Notes: generated from the sequence alone by a model not told the origin. A stretch of 51,782 nucleotides of DNA from an uncultured Chloroflexota bacterium (GCA_903864435.1 CAIPFY010000155.1:1-51782); one strand, 5' to 3'. Positions 1 through 8,929 are shown, numbered from the stretch's first letter. A program made the numbers and translations.

Positions 1-10
1 AAAGGGGGGG

Positions 11-131
11 GAGTTTCGCAGAATTACAAAACACATTCTTCCCTCAATAATTTCTTTTATTGCACGAATCGCAAACACAAAGTAAACCTAAAAAATAACG
101 TAATAGGCGCACTAATTCGAGTTTCGCAGAA
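11..131. repeat. Short direct repeat in an AT-rich intergenic stretch
   Basis: The 13-base string GAGTTTCGCAGAA occurs at 11-23 and again at 119-131, bracketing an AT-rich segment. Positions 1-186 contain no credible gene; the open frames there are shadows. The stretch lies downstream of the leftward CBS gene. The repeat may be chance or the remnant of a small element; nothing more can be said from the window. Confidence 0.35.
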
Positions 132-186
132 CGCTCATTTTGGGGGTGTTTTTCGGGGGGGCTGCTCGTGGCACACTTTGCGGCGG

Positions 187-597
187 TCAGACCGTCGGTG
201 CCAGTAGCCGGATGAGATCGGCGCGGCTGACCACCCCCACCAGCACGCCCTCCCGCGTGACTGGCAGCACGTCCAGCCCGTAGTCCACCATCCACCACGC
301 CGCCTCGCTCAGTGCGTCCTCCTCGCGGGCACAGGGCACGCTCCGGCGCATGATGGCGCTCACGGGCAGCCGCGCAAGGGTGCTTTCCGGCGGGGCGGCG
401 CAGGGGTGTCCGCTGGCATCCAGCGTGGGGCGTTCGTACAGATCGCGCTGACAGAGCATCCCCATCACGCGGCCTTGCGCGTCCAGCACCGGCACGCTGC
501 GGACGCGCAGTTCGTTCATGGCGTGGATAACCTGCCCTACCGGTTGGTCGGCAGAAGCGGTGAGCAGCGGCGGGGTCATCAACTGGCGCAGGCGCAT
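187..597 (-). CDS. Tandem CBS-domain protein
   Basis: A 136-residue cytoplasmic protein made of two CBS motifs (about residues 4-55 and 75-133), a Bateman module that usually binds adenosyl nucleotides and acts as a regulatory sensor. Visible marks are the N-terminal RLRQLMTPPLLT strand, the repeated SVPVLD and DVLPVT blocks, and the ends of each CBS unit at GMLCQRDL and GVVSRADL. No catalytic or membrane domain is fused, so it is a stand-alone CBS pair. The ATG at 597 has a good GGAGG ribosome site. It is separated from the next leftward gene by a repeat-rich gap, so it is probably monocistronic. Its partner is unknown. Confidence 0.85.
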   Translation of the reverse strand: MRLRQLMTPPLLTASADQPVGQVIHAMNELRVRSVPVLDAQGRVMGMLCQRDLYERPTLDASGHPCAAPPESTLARLPVSAIMRRSVPCAREEDALSEAAWWMVDYGLDVLPVTREGVLVGVVSRADLIRLLAPTV

Positions 598-668
598 GAT
601 TGCCTCCGGTTCATGGGTGTATAGAAAGATGCTCGATAGGCATCAAGTTCAGGCAGAACGAGTCCCCG

Positions 669-697
669 CCCCCTGCCCATTTCAGGGGGTGTTTTTT
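669..697 (+). terminator. Hairpin with plus-strand T-run
   Basis: CCCCCTG (669-675) pairs with CAGGGGG (683-689) around a 7-base loop and is followed by TGTTTTTT. This has the form of an intrinsic terminator on the plus strand, but no plus-strand gene precedes it in the window. It may stop antisense transcription or belong to the neighbouring repeat element. Confidence 0.4.
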
Positions 698-718
698 GCC
701 GGACACCCCTCAACCTAA

Positions 719-835
719 AACCTCACCCCCCCAGCCCCCTCTCCGTAGTAACAGCGAGGGGGAGCAAGCAGCAGACTCTTTCACCCCTCTCCAAAGCGGT
801 ACTCCGCGTGTTGGAGAGGGGACGGGGGTGAGGTT
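719..835. repeat. Palindromic MITE/REP-like element
   Basis: The segment opens with AACCTCACCCCC plus CCCCTCTCC and closes with GGAGAGGGG plus GGGGGTGAGGTT, so its ends are imperfect inverted repeats of about 23-26 bases. It carries no open frame. A related element lies at 13107-13247 and fragments occur elsewhere. This is typical of small non-coding dispersed repeats between genes. Confidence 0.6.
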
Positions 836-873
836 CTTCAAAAACCTACCCTCGTAAGGCCGGGGGGCGCGGG

Positions 874-1131
874 CTAGAAATCGAACAGATCACCCAGCAG
901 CGAACGGCGCTTTTTGTGTTTGGCGTCCTCGTCGTCATAGGGGTAGCTGCCTTCCAAGCGGTAGTCGTCGCCGCGTTTGCTGCTGACGGGCGCTTGGGCG
1001 GCGGATCGCTCGATAATTTTGTCCAGTTCACCGCGATCTAACCAGATGCCCCGGCACTGTGGGCAGTAATCAATCTCAATCCCCTGTCGTTCGGTCATCT
1101 GTAGTTCGCTGCCATCAATCGGGCATTTCAT
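874..1131 (-). CDS. Small TFIIB-type zinc-ribbon protein
   Basis: An 85-residue protein with the signature of the zf-TFIIB (COG3809-like) family: an N-terminal CP knuckle, then YCPQCRGIWLDRGELDKII, the conserved GIWLDxGEL block. The first knuckle reads C3-P-I-D6, so the usual second cysteine is replaced by Asp and only C3, C23 and C26 are seen; zinc binding may be altered. The C-terminal half is acidic then basic and probably disordered. The ATG at 1131 follows a clear AAGGAG site. It is the last gene of a leftward set with htpX and a 67-residue protein, 34 bases downstream of the latter. Function unknown; a role in membrane-protein quality control is only inferred from htpX. Confidence 0.8.
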   Translation of the reverse strand: MKCPIDGSELQMTERQGIEIDYCPQCRGIWLDRGELDKIIERSAAQAPVSSKRGDDYRLEGSYPYDDEDAKHKKRRSLLGDLFDF

Positions 1132-1165
1132 GGTGCATACTCCTTATACTCGGTCAGCGCATCGG

Positions 1166-1369
1166 CTACAGGCGCTTGCTGCGGTCATAGCGCGGTGCTT
1201 GCGGGCGTTCATGGTCATCTTCTTGATGATAGTCTTTAGTCCCTCGTTTCCGAAATCGCATCACCGGATGAGCATCCAGCCACGCTTGTTCTGCCAGCGC
1301 CCGCCCGGATTTGCGCGGGCGCGGGATGTCTTCCTGATCGTTCAACGCTTCAATCCATTGGATAGGCAT
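1166..1369 (-). CDS. Conserved-context small protein, unknown function
   Basis: A 67-residue highly charged protein without Cys, membrane segment or recognisable domain; its second half is rich in Lys, Arg, Asp and His. I do not recognise the family. It is called as a gene because the ATG is preceded by a near-perfect Shine-Dalgarno (GGAGGTGAT, spacing 4-5), which overlaps the end of htpX, and because it sits 15 bases after htpX and 34 bases before the zinc-ribbon gene on the same strand. Translation is probably coupled to htpX. Confidence 0.6.
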   Translation of the reverse strand: MPIQWIEALNDQEDIPRPRKSGRALAEQAWLDAHPVMRFRKRGTKDYHQEDDHERPQAPRYDRSKRL

Positions 1370-1384
1370 AGTATCACCTCCACC

Positions 1385-2305
1385 TCACCCGCTTACCCGC
1401 TGCTGCCGCCCCGACTGCCAGCGCAGCGCCGGGGTCAGCGCCCGCAGCCGCGCCACGCGCTCGGCGGTGGGGGGATGGGTGCGGAACAGGCCGAGCAGCC
1501 CGCCGCCCGTCAGCGGATTCACGATGTACAGATGCGCCGTGCCGGGGTTGACCGCCGTTTGCGGCTGCATCTGGGGCGGGAGCGCCGCCCGCTGCTGCGA
1601 CCAGCTTTCCAGCTTTTCCAGCGCCTGCGCCAGCGGTTCGGGGTCGCCCACGATGAGCGCACCGCCTTCGTCCGCGCCAAATTCGCGGGCGCGGGAGATG
1701 CCCAGCTGGATCAGCAGCGCGATCAGCGGCGCGAGGATGATCGTCAACAGGCCGCCAACGATGCCCGCCCCGCCTTCATCCTCGTCATCCCCGCCGAAGC
1801 CGCCGAACAACATACCCCACATCGCCATATCCGCCAGCATCCCCACCACGCCGGCGAGGGTGGCGGCGACGCTGGAAACCAGCGTGTCGCGGTTCTGGAT
1901 GTGCGCCAGTTCGTGCGCCACCACGCCCGCCAGTTCGTCGCGGGTGAGCAGGGTCAACAGGCCACCCGTGACCGCCACTGCGCCCTTTTCGGGGCTGCGT
2001 CCGGTGGCGAAGGCGTTCGGCATCGGGCTATCAATCAGGTAGACACGCGGTTTGGGGATACCCGCCCGCCGCGCCAGATCAGCCACCAGATGATGCAGGT
2101 CGGGCGCTTCAGTCTCGCTGACTTCCTTTGCGCCGCTGAAGCGCAGCGCGATACTATCGCTGAACCACCATGCGCCCATGTTCATCAGGGCTGCCATGAT
2201 GAACGCGATCAGCATTCCGCCCGTGCCGCCCAACGCGCCGCCGATGGCGACCACCAGCCCGGTGAGCAGGGCGAAAAGCAGTGTGGTTTTGAGTGTGCTT
2301 TGCAT
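1385..2305 (-). CDS. htpX: HtpX-family membrane metalloprotease
   Basis: A zinc-dependent M48 endopeptidase of the cytoplasmic membrane that degrades misfolded membrane proteins. The 306-residue protein shows two N-terminal membrane segments (about 8-25 and 30-48), the catalytic HELAH at 131-135 inside VVAHELAHIQNRD, two further hydrophobic segments after the active site, and the third zinc ligand in SRAREFGADEGG. The C-terminal FRTHPPTAERVARL is typical of M48B enzymes. An ATG 15 bases upstream is in frame, but the ATG at 2305 has GAGGAG at proper spacing and begins the usual MQSTLKT sequence, so it is preferred. First gene of a leftward operon. Confidence 0.93.
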   Translation of the reverse strand: MQSTLKTTLLFALLTGLVVAIGGALGGTGGMLIAFIMAALMNMGAWWFSDSIALRFSGAKEVSETEAPDLHHLVADLARRAGIPKPRVYLIDSPMPNAFATGRSPEKGAVAVTGGLLTLLTRDELAGVVAHELAHIQNRDTLVSSVAATLAGVVGMLADMAMWGMLFGGFGGDDEDEGGAGIVGGLLTIILAPLIALLIQLGISRAREFGADEGGALIVGDPEPLAQALEKLESWSQQRAALPPQMQPQTAVNPGTAHLYIVNPLTGGGLLGLFRTHPPTAERVARLRALTPALRWQSGRQQRVSG

Positions 2306-2431
2306 GACGATACTCCTCATTCAATCCGCATTACGATAAAAGTGTGAACACAGACGAAACCACCTAGCGATCAATCACTTCCTGCTGCGATGAGCCTCCT
2401 TGAACATCTCGATCGTGTTTCAGATGCGGGA

Positions 2432-5428
2432 TTATGACAGCACCCCGCGCCGGATGAGCAGCTTTTCGATCTCCACCCCCGCGAACACCACCATACTCAG
2501 CAACAGGCTGATTCCCAGTTGTTCCAGCGTCAGCGGCGTGGTGTTGAAAATCTGGTTGAAGAACGGCGCATAGACCGCGATCAGTTGCAGCACCAGCGTC
2601 GCCACCACCGCCAGCACGAGGAAGCGGTTGCCGAAGAAGCCCACGCTGAAGGTCGATTCGCGGTGCGAACGCAGCCCTAGCGCGTGTCCCATCTGCGCGA
2701 TGGTCAGATAGATGAAGATCATGGTGTTCCATGTGTACGGGTTGTAGTTCATGCCGGCTTCCAGCGCGTAAGCCTGCGTCAGTTGGTCAGGGGTGATCCC
2801 CAGTTCACCGGCTTTGGCCTGCACTCCGGCGGCATCGTTCGGGTCGAACTCCACCCGCTGCGCTTCGACGATCTGTTCGAAGGTGATCCCCAGTTGCGCC
2901 GCCATCGGTTCGGCTTCGGTGCGATAGTTGCCGAACGACCACAGTGCCAGCAGCAGGCCGGTGCCGCCTAGCAGCAGCCCGACGATCACGATATGCCGCG
3001 CCAGCCCGCGCCCGAAGATGCTCTCGTTGGGGGCATACGGCGCACGGTGCATCCCGCCCTTCTCGGATTGTTCCACGCCCAGCGCCAGCGCCGGAATGCC
3101 ATCGGTAATCAGGTTCATCCACAGGATTTGCAGCGTGGTCAGCGGGATGGTCATGAAGGCCACCATCTGCGTTGCCAGCAGGACGAACAGTTCGCCGGTA
3201 TTGCTGGCGAGCAGGTACTTCACGAAGCGGCGCACGTTGTCGTAGATCGTGCGGCCTTCCTCGACGGCGCTGACGATGGTGGCGAAGTTGTCGTCCACGA
3301 TCACCATGTCGGACGCTTCTTTGGAAACCGCCGTGCCGGTGATGCCCATCGCCACGCCGATGTCGCTGCGCTTGAGGGCGGGGGCGTCGTTCACGCCGTC
3401 GCCGGTCATCGCCACCACATGCCCCTTGCTCTGGAGCGCCTGCACGATGTTCAGCTTATGCTCCGGCGACACACGGGCATAGACCGAGACTTTTTCCACT
3501 ACTTCTTCCAACTGCGCCTGCGAAAGCAAGCTCAGATCGTGCCCGGTCATGACGGTATCGTTCTCGCCAGCAATTTTCAGATCACGGGCGATGTTGAGCG
3601 CGGTCAGCGGGTGGTCGCCGGTAATCATCACCGGACGGATGCCGGCAGCGCGGCACAGCATGACCGCCTCTTTCACTTCGGCGCGGGGCGGGTCAATGAT
3701 GCCCGTCATGCCCACGAATACCATATCCTTCTCGACGGCTTCCGGTGTCCATTTGTCCGGCAGCGCCGCCATCCGCGTGAACGACATGCCCAACACGCGC
3801 AACCCCTGCTGTGCGAGGTTGTTGTTGGTCTGCTCGATGCGGGCGCGCATGGCGGCATCCAGCGGGACGATCTCGCCGTCCATCCATGCCCGATCACAAA
3901 TCTCCAGCAGGCTGTCTACCGCGCCTTTGGTGATCGCCAGATACTGCCGATTCAGGCGGCGCAGCAGGTCTTTCAGGTAGATTTCGATGCCTTCATCCGG
4001 CTTCTGCGCCTCGTTCAGTTGATGCACGGTGGTCATGCGCTTGCGTTCAGACGAGAACGGTACTTCGCCCACACGGGGGAACACCGCATCCAGATGCGGC
4101 TTCAGGATGCCGAAGCGGGCGGCGGCCACCACCAGCGCGCCTTCCGTCGGGTCGCCCACCGCCCGGAAGCCGGAAGCGTGGGTTTCGTCGGTTTCCAGCG
4201 CCGCGTCATTGCACAGGCTGTTGCCAGCCAGCAACAGCGCCCGCGCGGTTTCCAGCGGGTCGGGCTGACGGCTGTTCAGGTTATTCGCGCCGTTCCCGGT
4301 CGCCTGCGACTGTTTGCCCACTTGCAGCACATCGGTCATGCTGGTGGTTTTGCCTGCCACATCCACAACCGTGACGGTCATCTTGTTCTCGGTCAGCGTG
4401 CCGGTCTTGTCCGAGCAAATGGTCGTGACCGAGCCGAGCGTTTCGACAGCCGGTAGCTTGCGGATGAGCGCACGGCGGCGCAACATGCGTTGTGCGCCCA
4501 GCGCCAGCGCAATCGTCACGACAGCGGGCAGCCCTTCAGGGACGACGGCGACGGCAATCGCCACCGCGTTCAGCAGCACTTCTTGCAGGTCATCGCCCGT
4601 CGTCAGGCCGACCACAAAGGCCAGCGCCATCACCACCAGCGCGAGGACGAGCAGCACTTTGCCCAGTTCGTCCATGCGGCGCTGAAGCGGCGTTTTCTCG
4701 CTGCCCACGCTCTGAATCAGTTCGGCGATATGCCCCAGTTCGGTGCGCATCCCCGTTTCCGCCACCACTGCCACGCCGCGCCCGTAAGTGACGGACGTTC
4801 CCATGTACAACATGTTGGAACGATCGCCCAACGGGGCATTGGCTTCGTGCAGCGCCGCCACCGATTTCTCGACGGGCTGCGATTCGCCGGTGAGCGAGGC
4901 TTCCTGCACCTGCAAATTGGCGGCCTCGATGATGCGCGAGTCGGCGGGGACGACGCTGCCGGCTTCCAGCAGCACCACATCGCCGGGGACAAGCTGCGCC
5001 GAGGCGACATCCAGCGTTTTGCCGCCGCGCCGGACGCGCACCAGCGGCGCAGCCATCTTCTTGAGCGCGGCCATCGCCTGTTCAGCGCGGTATTCCTGCA
5101 CCACGCCCAGAATCGCGTTGATGATGACGATCGCCATGATCGCAATCACGCTGTCCACTTTGCCCAGAAAGGCCGAGATGACCGCCGCGCCGATCAGCAG
5201 CAGCACCAGCGGGTTCGTCATCTGCTCCCACAGGATTGCCAGCGGGTTCTTCAGCCCTTTCTCGACCAGTTCGTTCGTGCCGAATTCGTTTAGCCGCGCC
5301 GCTGCCTGCGCCTCGTCCAGCCCGTGTTCCGGCTGGACGCTCAGATCGCGCATGACCTGCGCGGCTTCCAGCATGTGCCAGCGTGGGCGATTGCCTGTGG
5401 CGGTGGCCTGTTGAGTAGGTGGAGTCAT
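2432..5428 (-). CDS. P2-type Ca2+-transporting ATPase
   Basis: A 998-residue membrane pump that couples ATP hydrolysis to export of Ca2+ (possibly Mn2+). Present in order: N-terminal cation-ATPase domain, actuator TGES at 180-183, transmembrane-4 ion site PEGLP at 297-301, phosphorylation site DKTGT with Asp340, the nucleotide domain, the hinge [11 protein letters not shown], and the C-terminal helices including NTGELF and NLITDG. The PEGLPAVVT form marks the SERCA/PacL branch. A loop of about 70 extra residues (from NYRTEAEP to MNYNPYTW) lies between two late helices and is longer than usual. The open frame extends 18 codons upstream, but the MTPPTQQ start is chosen because the extension lies inside the leader hairpin. 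Downstream is htpX, 126 bases away. Confidence 0.93.
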   Translation of the reverse strand: MTPPTQQATATGNRPRWHMLEAAQVMRDLSVQPEHGLDEAQAAARLNEFGTNELVEKGLKNPLAILWEQMTNPLVLLLIGAAVISAFLGKVDSVIAIMAIVIINAILGVVQEYRAEQAMAALKKMAAPLVRVRRGGKTLDVASAQLVPGDVVLLEAGSVVPADSRIIEAANLQVQEASLTGESQPVEKSVAALHEANAPLGDRSNMLYMGTSVTYGRGVAVVAETGMRTELGHIAELIQSVGSEKTPLQRRMDELGKVLLVLALVVMALAFVVGLTTGDDLQEVLLNAVAIAVAVVPEGLPAVVTIALALGAQRMLRRRALIRKLPAVETLGSVTTICSDKTGTLTENKMTVTVVDVAGKTTSMTDVLQVGKQSQATGNGANNLNSRQPDPLETARALLLAGNSLCNDAALETDETHASGFRAVGDPTEGALVVAAARFGILKPHLDAVFPRVGEVPFSSERKRMTTVHQLNEAQKPDEGIEIYLKDLLRRLNRQYLAITKGAVDSLLEICDRAWMDGEIVPLDAAMRARIEQTNNNLAQQGLRVLGMSFTRMAALPDKWTPEAVEKDMVFVGMTGIIDPPRAEVKEAVMLCRAAGIRPVMITGDHPLTALNIARDLKIAGENDTVMTGHDLSLLSQAQLEEVVEKVSVYARVSPEHKLNIVQALQSKGHVVAMTGDGVNDAPALKRSDIGVAMGITGTAVSKEASDMVIVDDNFATIVSAVEEGRTIYDNVRRFVKYLLASNTGELFVLLATQMVAFMTIPLTTLQILWMNLITDGIPALALGVEQSEKGGMHRAPYAPNESIFGRGLARHIVIVGLLLGGTGLLLALWSFGNYRTEAEPMAAQLGITFEQIVEAQRVEFDPNDAAGVQAKAGELGITPDQLTQAYALEAGMNYNPYTWNTMIFIYLTIAQMGHALGLRSHRESTFSVGFFGNRFLVLAVVATLVLQLIAVYAPFFNQIFNTTPLTLEQLGISLLLSMVVFAGVEIEKLLIRRGVLS

Positions 5429-5455
5429 ACTTTGTTGTTCCCCGTTTTTACAGTA

Positions 5456-5527
5456 AATAAAAAGCCGACAGCCCCCACCCAACAGAAACCGTACCCTGTT
5501 AAGCGCACTTTGGATGGGGTTGTCGGC
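5456..5527 (-). terminator. Terminator hairpin in the Ca2+-ATPase leader
   Basis: Read on the minus strand, GCCGACA (5527-5521) and the following CCCC pair with GGGG and TGTCGGC (ending 5464), giving a long stem with a nested AACAG/CTGTT hairpin. A U-rich tract (CTTTTTATTT on the minus strand) follows at once. It ends about 30 bases before the ATPase start codon, so it can act as a leader attenuator. No gene ends just upstream, so it is not an ordinary 3' terminator. Confidence 0.65.
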
Positions 5528-5625
5528 CTACATCTCGACTCGCCCGATGGGCGCTTCGGTGGGTCTGCCGTTGTTCTGCGTCAATCTTCGCACCGAATGG
5601 GGCGGATTAAGCAGCACTATAGCAT
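5528..5625 (-). promoter_or_regulatory. Structured 5' leader of the Ca2+-ATPase (candidate riboswitch)
   Basis: Upstream of the leader terminator the minus strand can form a TTCGGTG/CACCGAA stem (about 5597-5591 with 5562-5556) enclosing a 28-base loop region, then a CGCCC/GGGCG hairpin. A -10-like TATAGT lies at 5620-5615. Stem plus stem plus terminator before a cation pump is the layout of a transcription-controlling riboswitch. I compared it by eye with the yybP-ykoY (Mn2+) and M-box (Mg2+) cores as I remember them and see no match, so the class is unassigned. Confidence 0.45.
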
Positions 5626-5714
5626 GTTTTGTGAACGTTTCACCCCCTAGAAAATGGGGGAAGGGTATGAGGGGTGGGTGAGTCCCAAGCCCCTCAGCCG
5701 GAGTGTGCGGGGCG

Positions 5715-6086
5715 TTACACGAACAGGTCGGTCAGGTCGGTGTCCACCGTCAGCACGATCACGCGCTCGCCGGTTTGGGTACTCATGTCGGTGTGCAGGC
5801 TGATGAGCTTGCAACCGATGACTTCCTGCACGATGGACTCGATGATCGGGCGCGAACTCTCGAACAGCTGGCGGCGCGTTTCCTTCACCAGCGTTTTACC
5901 TTCGGGACGTTCCGCCAGCTTATACTCGGCAGGGGTGAGGATGCCGCGCAGCCGCACCAGCACCATATCGTTCAGGAAGAAGGTGCGGGCATCCAGCGGG
6001 CCGCGCCCCAGATATTCCTTCTCGAATTTGATGACGGCGCGGGTAAATTCGGCTTCGGCCTCGCCGCGTGTTTTGCGTCGCTGCAT
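5715..6086 (-). CDS. MpsC / DUF2294-domain protein
   Basis: A 123-residue soluble protein that matches the PF10057 family (formerly DUF2294, now named MpsC after a Na+-linked membrane-potential system in staphylococci). The family pattern is visible: an N-terminal helix with AEFTRAVIKFEKEYLGRGP, LVRLRGILTPAEYKL, KxxRxxLFESSRPIIESIVQEVIGCKLISLHTDMSTQTGERVIVLTV. It covers the full single domain. The ATG has AGGGGG upstream. Its function outside staphylococci is not established; the neighbouring genes give no MpsAB partner in the window. Confidence 0.8.
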   Translation of the reverse strand: MQRRKTRGEAEAEFTRAVIKFEKEYLGRGPLDARTFFLNDMVLVRLRGILTPAEYKLAERPEGKTLVKETRRQLFESSRPIIESIVQEVIGCKLISLHTDMSTQTGERVIVLTVDTDLTDLFV

Positions 6087-6143
6087 GGTGTGTAGTCCCC
6101 CTGAACGTGAACAGCAGCCGCGATTGTAACATGGGCGCAGACG

Positions 6144-7394
6144 TTAATCCCCTGCGGCGGCGGGCGCGTTCATGGCGCGGAGTTTGCGCGGCGAACTGAT
6201 GTTCAGCGACAACCCCACTGCCAGCAGCCCTAGCACCGCCGCCGACAGGAAAATCAGGTGATAGTCGCCTAGCAAGTCGCGGAACAGGCCGCCCGCATAG
6301 CTGGCGATGCCCGCGCCGATCATGTGCGAGCAGAATATCCAGCCGTAGAGCGTGCCGAGGGAGGTGCGCCCGAATCGTTGCGCCGTCAGATTCACGGTCG
6401 GCGGCACGGTGGCTACCCAGTCGAGGCCGTAGATGATCGAGAAGATCAGCATCCCTTGCATCTCCAGCACGAAGGGCAGCGCCGCCAGCGACAGCCCCCG
6501 GAAGCCGTAGTACATCGCCAGCAGCTTGCGGTTGTCGTAGCGGTCACTCAGCCAACCGGAGGCCATCGTGCCGAAGATGTTCATCACGCCCATGATCGCC
6601 AGTGCCCACGAAATATCGGCCTCCACAAAGCCGTGTTCCAGCGTGTGCGGCAGCAGATGCGTACCGATCATGCCGTTGGTGGTGTAGCCGCAGATGAAGA
6701 AGCTACCCGCCAGCAACCAGAAGTCGCGGGTGCGAATCGCGTCGCGCAGGCTGGTCTGGCGCGAGTCGGTCTGTGCGGTGGCGGTGCTGGCTTCCCCTAG
6801 CGGTTCCGCGCCCACATCCGAAGGGCGATTGCGCATGAAGATCAGCACCAGCACCAGCGCCGCCACTGCCGCGCTCGTCAGCACGCCGAACACGCTGCGC
6901 CAACCCGCCGCCGTCACCAGCGCGATCAGCGCCGGCACGAAGATCAACTGTCCGGCGGCGCTGGCTGCCCCGAAGATGCCCACCACCATGCCCCGGTAGC
7001 GGTTGAACCAGCGCAGCGCCACCGTCGCGCCGAGGACGTTTGTGACCGTACCCGTCCCCACGCCCACGATCAGCCCCCAGAACAGGTGCAGTTGCCACAA
7101 TTGCTGCAAGGCCAGCAACGGCACAAGGCCAACGCTCACCAGTGCCAGCCCACCCATCATCACGCGGCGCGGGCCGAAGCGGTCTACCAGCGTGCCACCG
7201 ATGGGGCCGCCGAAGCCGAACGCGAACAGGCTGACCGCAACGGCGAACGAAATGCTGGCACGATCCCAGCCAAATTCGGCTTCCAGCGGCTTGATGACCA
7301 CGCTGGGGGCGGTGCGCACCCCGGCAGACACCAGCAGCGCCACGAACGTGACCGCGACCACGACCCAACCGTAAAAAAAGCGCCGAGATTTCAT
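6144..7394 (-). CDS. MFS transporter
   Basis: A 416-residue secondary carrier with about twelve membrane helices. The loop 2-3 signature is present as GGTLVDRFGPRRVMMGG and its second-half counterpart as SGWLSDRYDNRKLL. The N-terminus FFYGWVVVAVTFVALLVSAGVR and the general pattern resemble the monocarboxylate/oxalate-formate branch, but substrate cannot be told. The ATG at 7394 is preferred over an overlapping TTG one codon upstream because AAAGGA lies at correct spacing. It is followed 57 bases later by the MpsC gene on the same strand. Confidence 0.85.
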   Translation of the reverse strand: MKSRRFFYGWVVVAVTFVALLVSAGVRTAPSVVIKPLEAEFGWDRASISFAVAVSLFAFGFGGPIGGTLVDRFGPRRVMMGGLALVSVGLVPLLALQQLWQLHLFWGLIVGVGTGTVTNVLGATVALRWFNRYRGMVVGIFGAASAAGQLIFVPALIALVTAAGWRSVFGVLTSAAVAALVLVLIFMRNRPSDVGAEPLGEASTATAQTDSRQTSLRDAIRTRDFWLLAGSFFICGYTTNGMIGTHLLPHTLEHGFVEADISWALAIMGVMNIFGTMASGWLSDRYDNRKLLAMYYGFRGLSLAALPFVLEMQGMLIFSIIYGLDWVATVPPTVNLTAQRFGRTSLGTLYGWIFCSHMIGAGIASYAGGLFRDLLGDYHLIFLSAAVLGLLAVGLSLNISSPRKLRAMNAPAAAGD

Positions 7395-7479
7395 CAACTA
7401 TCCTTTTGAAAAACCGTTCGGCTATCTTAAGGGAAGTGGTGCAATCCTGCCAGCGCCACACGAGTCCATGCGGGCGATG

Positions 7480-8415
7480 CTATTCATACACGGTGCAACC
7501 GCGTTCGCGCAGGTCATCCAACCATGCAGGCAAAACGCGCAGCTTGTTCCAGCGCAGATCGAGCTTTTCCAGCGCGGGCAGGTGGCACAGGCTGTCCGGC
7601 AGCGCGGTCAGCTGATTCCCGCGCACATCCAGCAAGCGCAGATCGCGCAGCCCATCCAGCGTATCCGGCAGGGCGCGGAGGTGGTTGTTACGGAGCGATA
7701 AATGCGTCAACCGTGACAGATGCCCGATCGAGTCCGGCAGCGCGGTCAGGCGATTGTTCTGCACATCAAGCTGACGCAGCGCGGACAGATGCCCCACACT
7801 TTCCGGCAGCGTGACCAGCGCATTGTCCATCAGGTGCAGTTCGCGCAGGTGAATCAGCTTGCCGAGGGTATCCGGCAGCGCGGTCAGCCGGTTATGGTAC
7901 AACCGCAACTCGCCCAGCGCGGTCAAATCGCCCAGCGCATCCGGCAGCAGGGGGAGCGCGTTATGCGTGGCGCTCAGGTAGATCAGCGCCGATAGCCGAC
8001 CGAGCGCATCCGGTAGGGTGGTCAGGTCATTGTCGCTCAGATACAGAAATTCCAGCGCGGACAGATCACCGATGAACGCCGGTACGGTTTGCAGCCGATT
8101 GTGCCCCGCATCCAGTACACGCAGTTCACGCAGGTGAGCGAGACTGGTGGGCAAGTCACGCATCCCGCAGGTGTGGAGATACAGGCGGCGCAAGCGGGGC
8201 AGCGCGTCGAAACGGTCAGGGATCGCCTCAAGTGGATTTTCGCCCAGCGACAGGGTTTCCAGTTCGCTCCGCTCCCACACAATCGGCGGCACAGCCGTCA
8301 GATGGTTGCGATGCAGGATCAAACTGCGTGTGCCGGGTGGGACGGCCTCCGGTGCGAGCGTGGTTAGCCCGCGCCCTTCCAGATCAATCGCGGGCGAATC
8401 TGGTATATCGGTCAT
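7480..8415 (-). CDS. Leucine-rich repeat protein
   Basis: A 311-residue protein composed almost wholly of about eleven leucine-rich repeats of 23 residues with consensus LpDslgxLxxLxxLdLxxNxLtxL. The repeats run from about residue 25 to 300, with short caps (MTDIPDSPAIDLEGRG and the ERGCTVYE end). There is no signal peptide, membrane segment or kinase/ROC domain, so it is a free cytoplasmic scaffold. Bacterial LRR proteins of this SDS22/RSU1 type usually bind proteins; the partner is unknown. The ATG follows GGAGG at a long spacing of about 11. Confidence 0.88.
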   Translation of the reverse strand: MTDIPDSPAIDLEGRGLTTLAPEAVPPGTRSLILHRNHLTAVPPIVWERSELETLSLGENPLEAIPDRFDALPRLRRLYLHTCGMRDLPTSLAHLRELRVLDAGHNRLQTVPAFIGDLSALEFLYLSDNDLTTLPDALGRLSALIYLSATHNALPLLPDALGDLTALGELRLYHNRLTALPDTLGKLIHLRELHLMDNALVTLPESVGHLSALRQLDVQNNRLTALPDSIGHLSRLTHLSLRNNHLRALPDTLDGLRDLRLLDVRGNQLTALPDSLCHLPALEKLDLRWNKLRVLPAWLDDLRERGCTVYE

Positions 8416-8476
8416 CGGCGGGATGTCCTCCGGCTATCTATGCGGGGATAGCATAGCGCCTCATGGGGACAAATGA

Positions 8477-8504
8477 AAACGGGGGCGCTGGTGTGCGCCC
8501 CCGT
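8477..8504 (-). terminator. Intrinsic terminator after the toxin gene (copy 1 of a 28-bp repeat)
   Basis: ACGGGGGCGC (8479-8488) pairs with GCGCCCCCGT (8495-8504) around TGGTGT. On the minus strand the stem is followed by a short T-rich run (TTTTCATTT), as expected 33 bases after the toxin stop. The whole 28-base string including the flanking AAAC recurs identically at 9247-9274. Confidence 0.75.
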
Positions 8505-8536
8505 CTAATGCTGTCACTCAGCCATTGTTTCGCTGT

Positions 8537-8929
8537 TTACCATCTTTGCGAGCGCAGGTTATCCACTTCGGCAAAATGTGCATCATCCGTTATCAGCGTC
8601 AGATCGTACTGGATGGCAATTGCGGCAATCCAGATGTCATTTTCAGGGATAGGACGACCTTTTGCCCGTAACCCCTGTTTGACCTGCCCGAATACATCGG
8701 CAGTATTCGCATCCACATCTAGGATGAAGCGATTGACGATGTACGCGGTGACGTTCTGTCTGTTCGCCTCCACCCGTCCCGATTTATACGCGCCATAATA
8801 GAGTTCGCCTATCGCCACCACAGGCAAGAATACATCGGTGGCGACGATCAGCAGTTTCTTTAAAGCTTCATCCCCGCGCTGTAGAGCGATGATGGCGTTC
8901 GTATCCAGTAAGAATTTACTCCCAGCCAT
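8537..8929 (-). CDS. vapC: VapC-like PIN-domain toxin
   Basis: A 130-residue PIN-domain ribonuclease, the likely toxin of a type II toxin-antitoxin pair. The acidic metal-binding residues are all present: Asp9 in FLLDTNAIIAL, Glu in AIGELYYGA, Asp in PENDIWIAAIA and Asp in LITDDAHF. The open frame starts at 8947, but MAGSKFLLD at 8929 is chosen because GAGGAG precedes it and the PIN fold begins directly after. It overlaps the end of the antitoxin gene by 14 bases, so the two are translated as a unit. Confidence 0.88.
   Translation of the reverse strand: MAGSKFLLDTNAIIALQRGDEALKKLLIVATDVFLPVVAIGELYYGAYKSGRVEANRQNVTAYIVNRFILDVDANTADVFGQVKQGLRAKGRPIPENDIWIAAIAIQYDLTLITDDAHFAEVDNLRSQRW

Noticed and set aside
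1130-2347. 405-residue plus-strand open frame opposite htpX
   Set aside because: It is antisense to the well-supported htpX and small genes, with Arg/His/Gln-rich shadow composition and no ribosome site.
2993-4456. 487-residue plus-strand open frame
   Set aside because: Antisense shadow of the Ca2+-ATPase; biased His/Arg/Gly composition and no family match.
5429-5625. yybP-ykoY Mn2+ or M-box Mg2+ riboswitch in the ATPase leader
   Set aside because: The conserved core sequences of these classes, as I recall them, are not visible; kept only as an unassigned structured leader.
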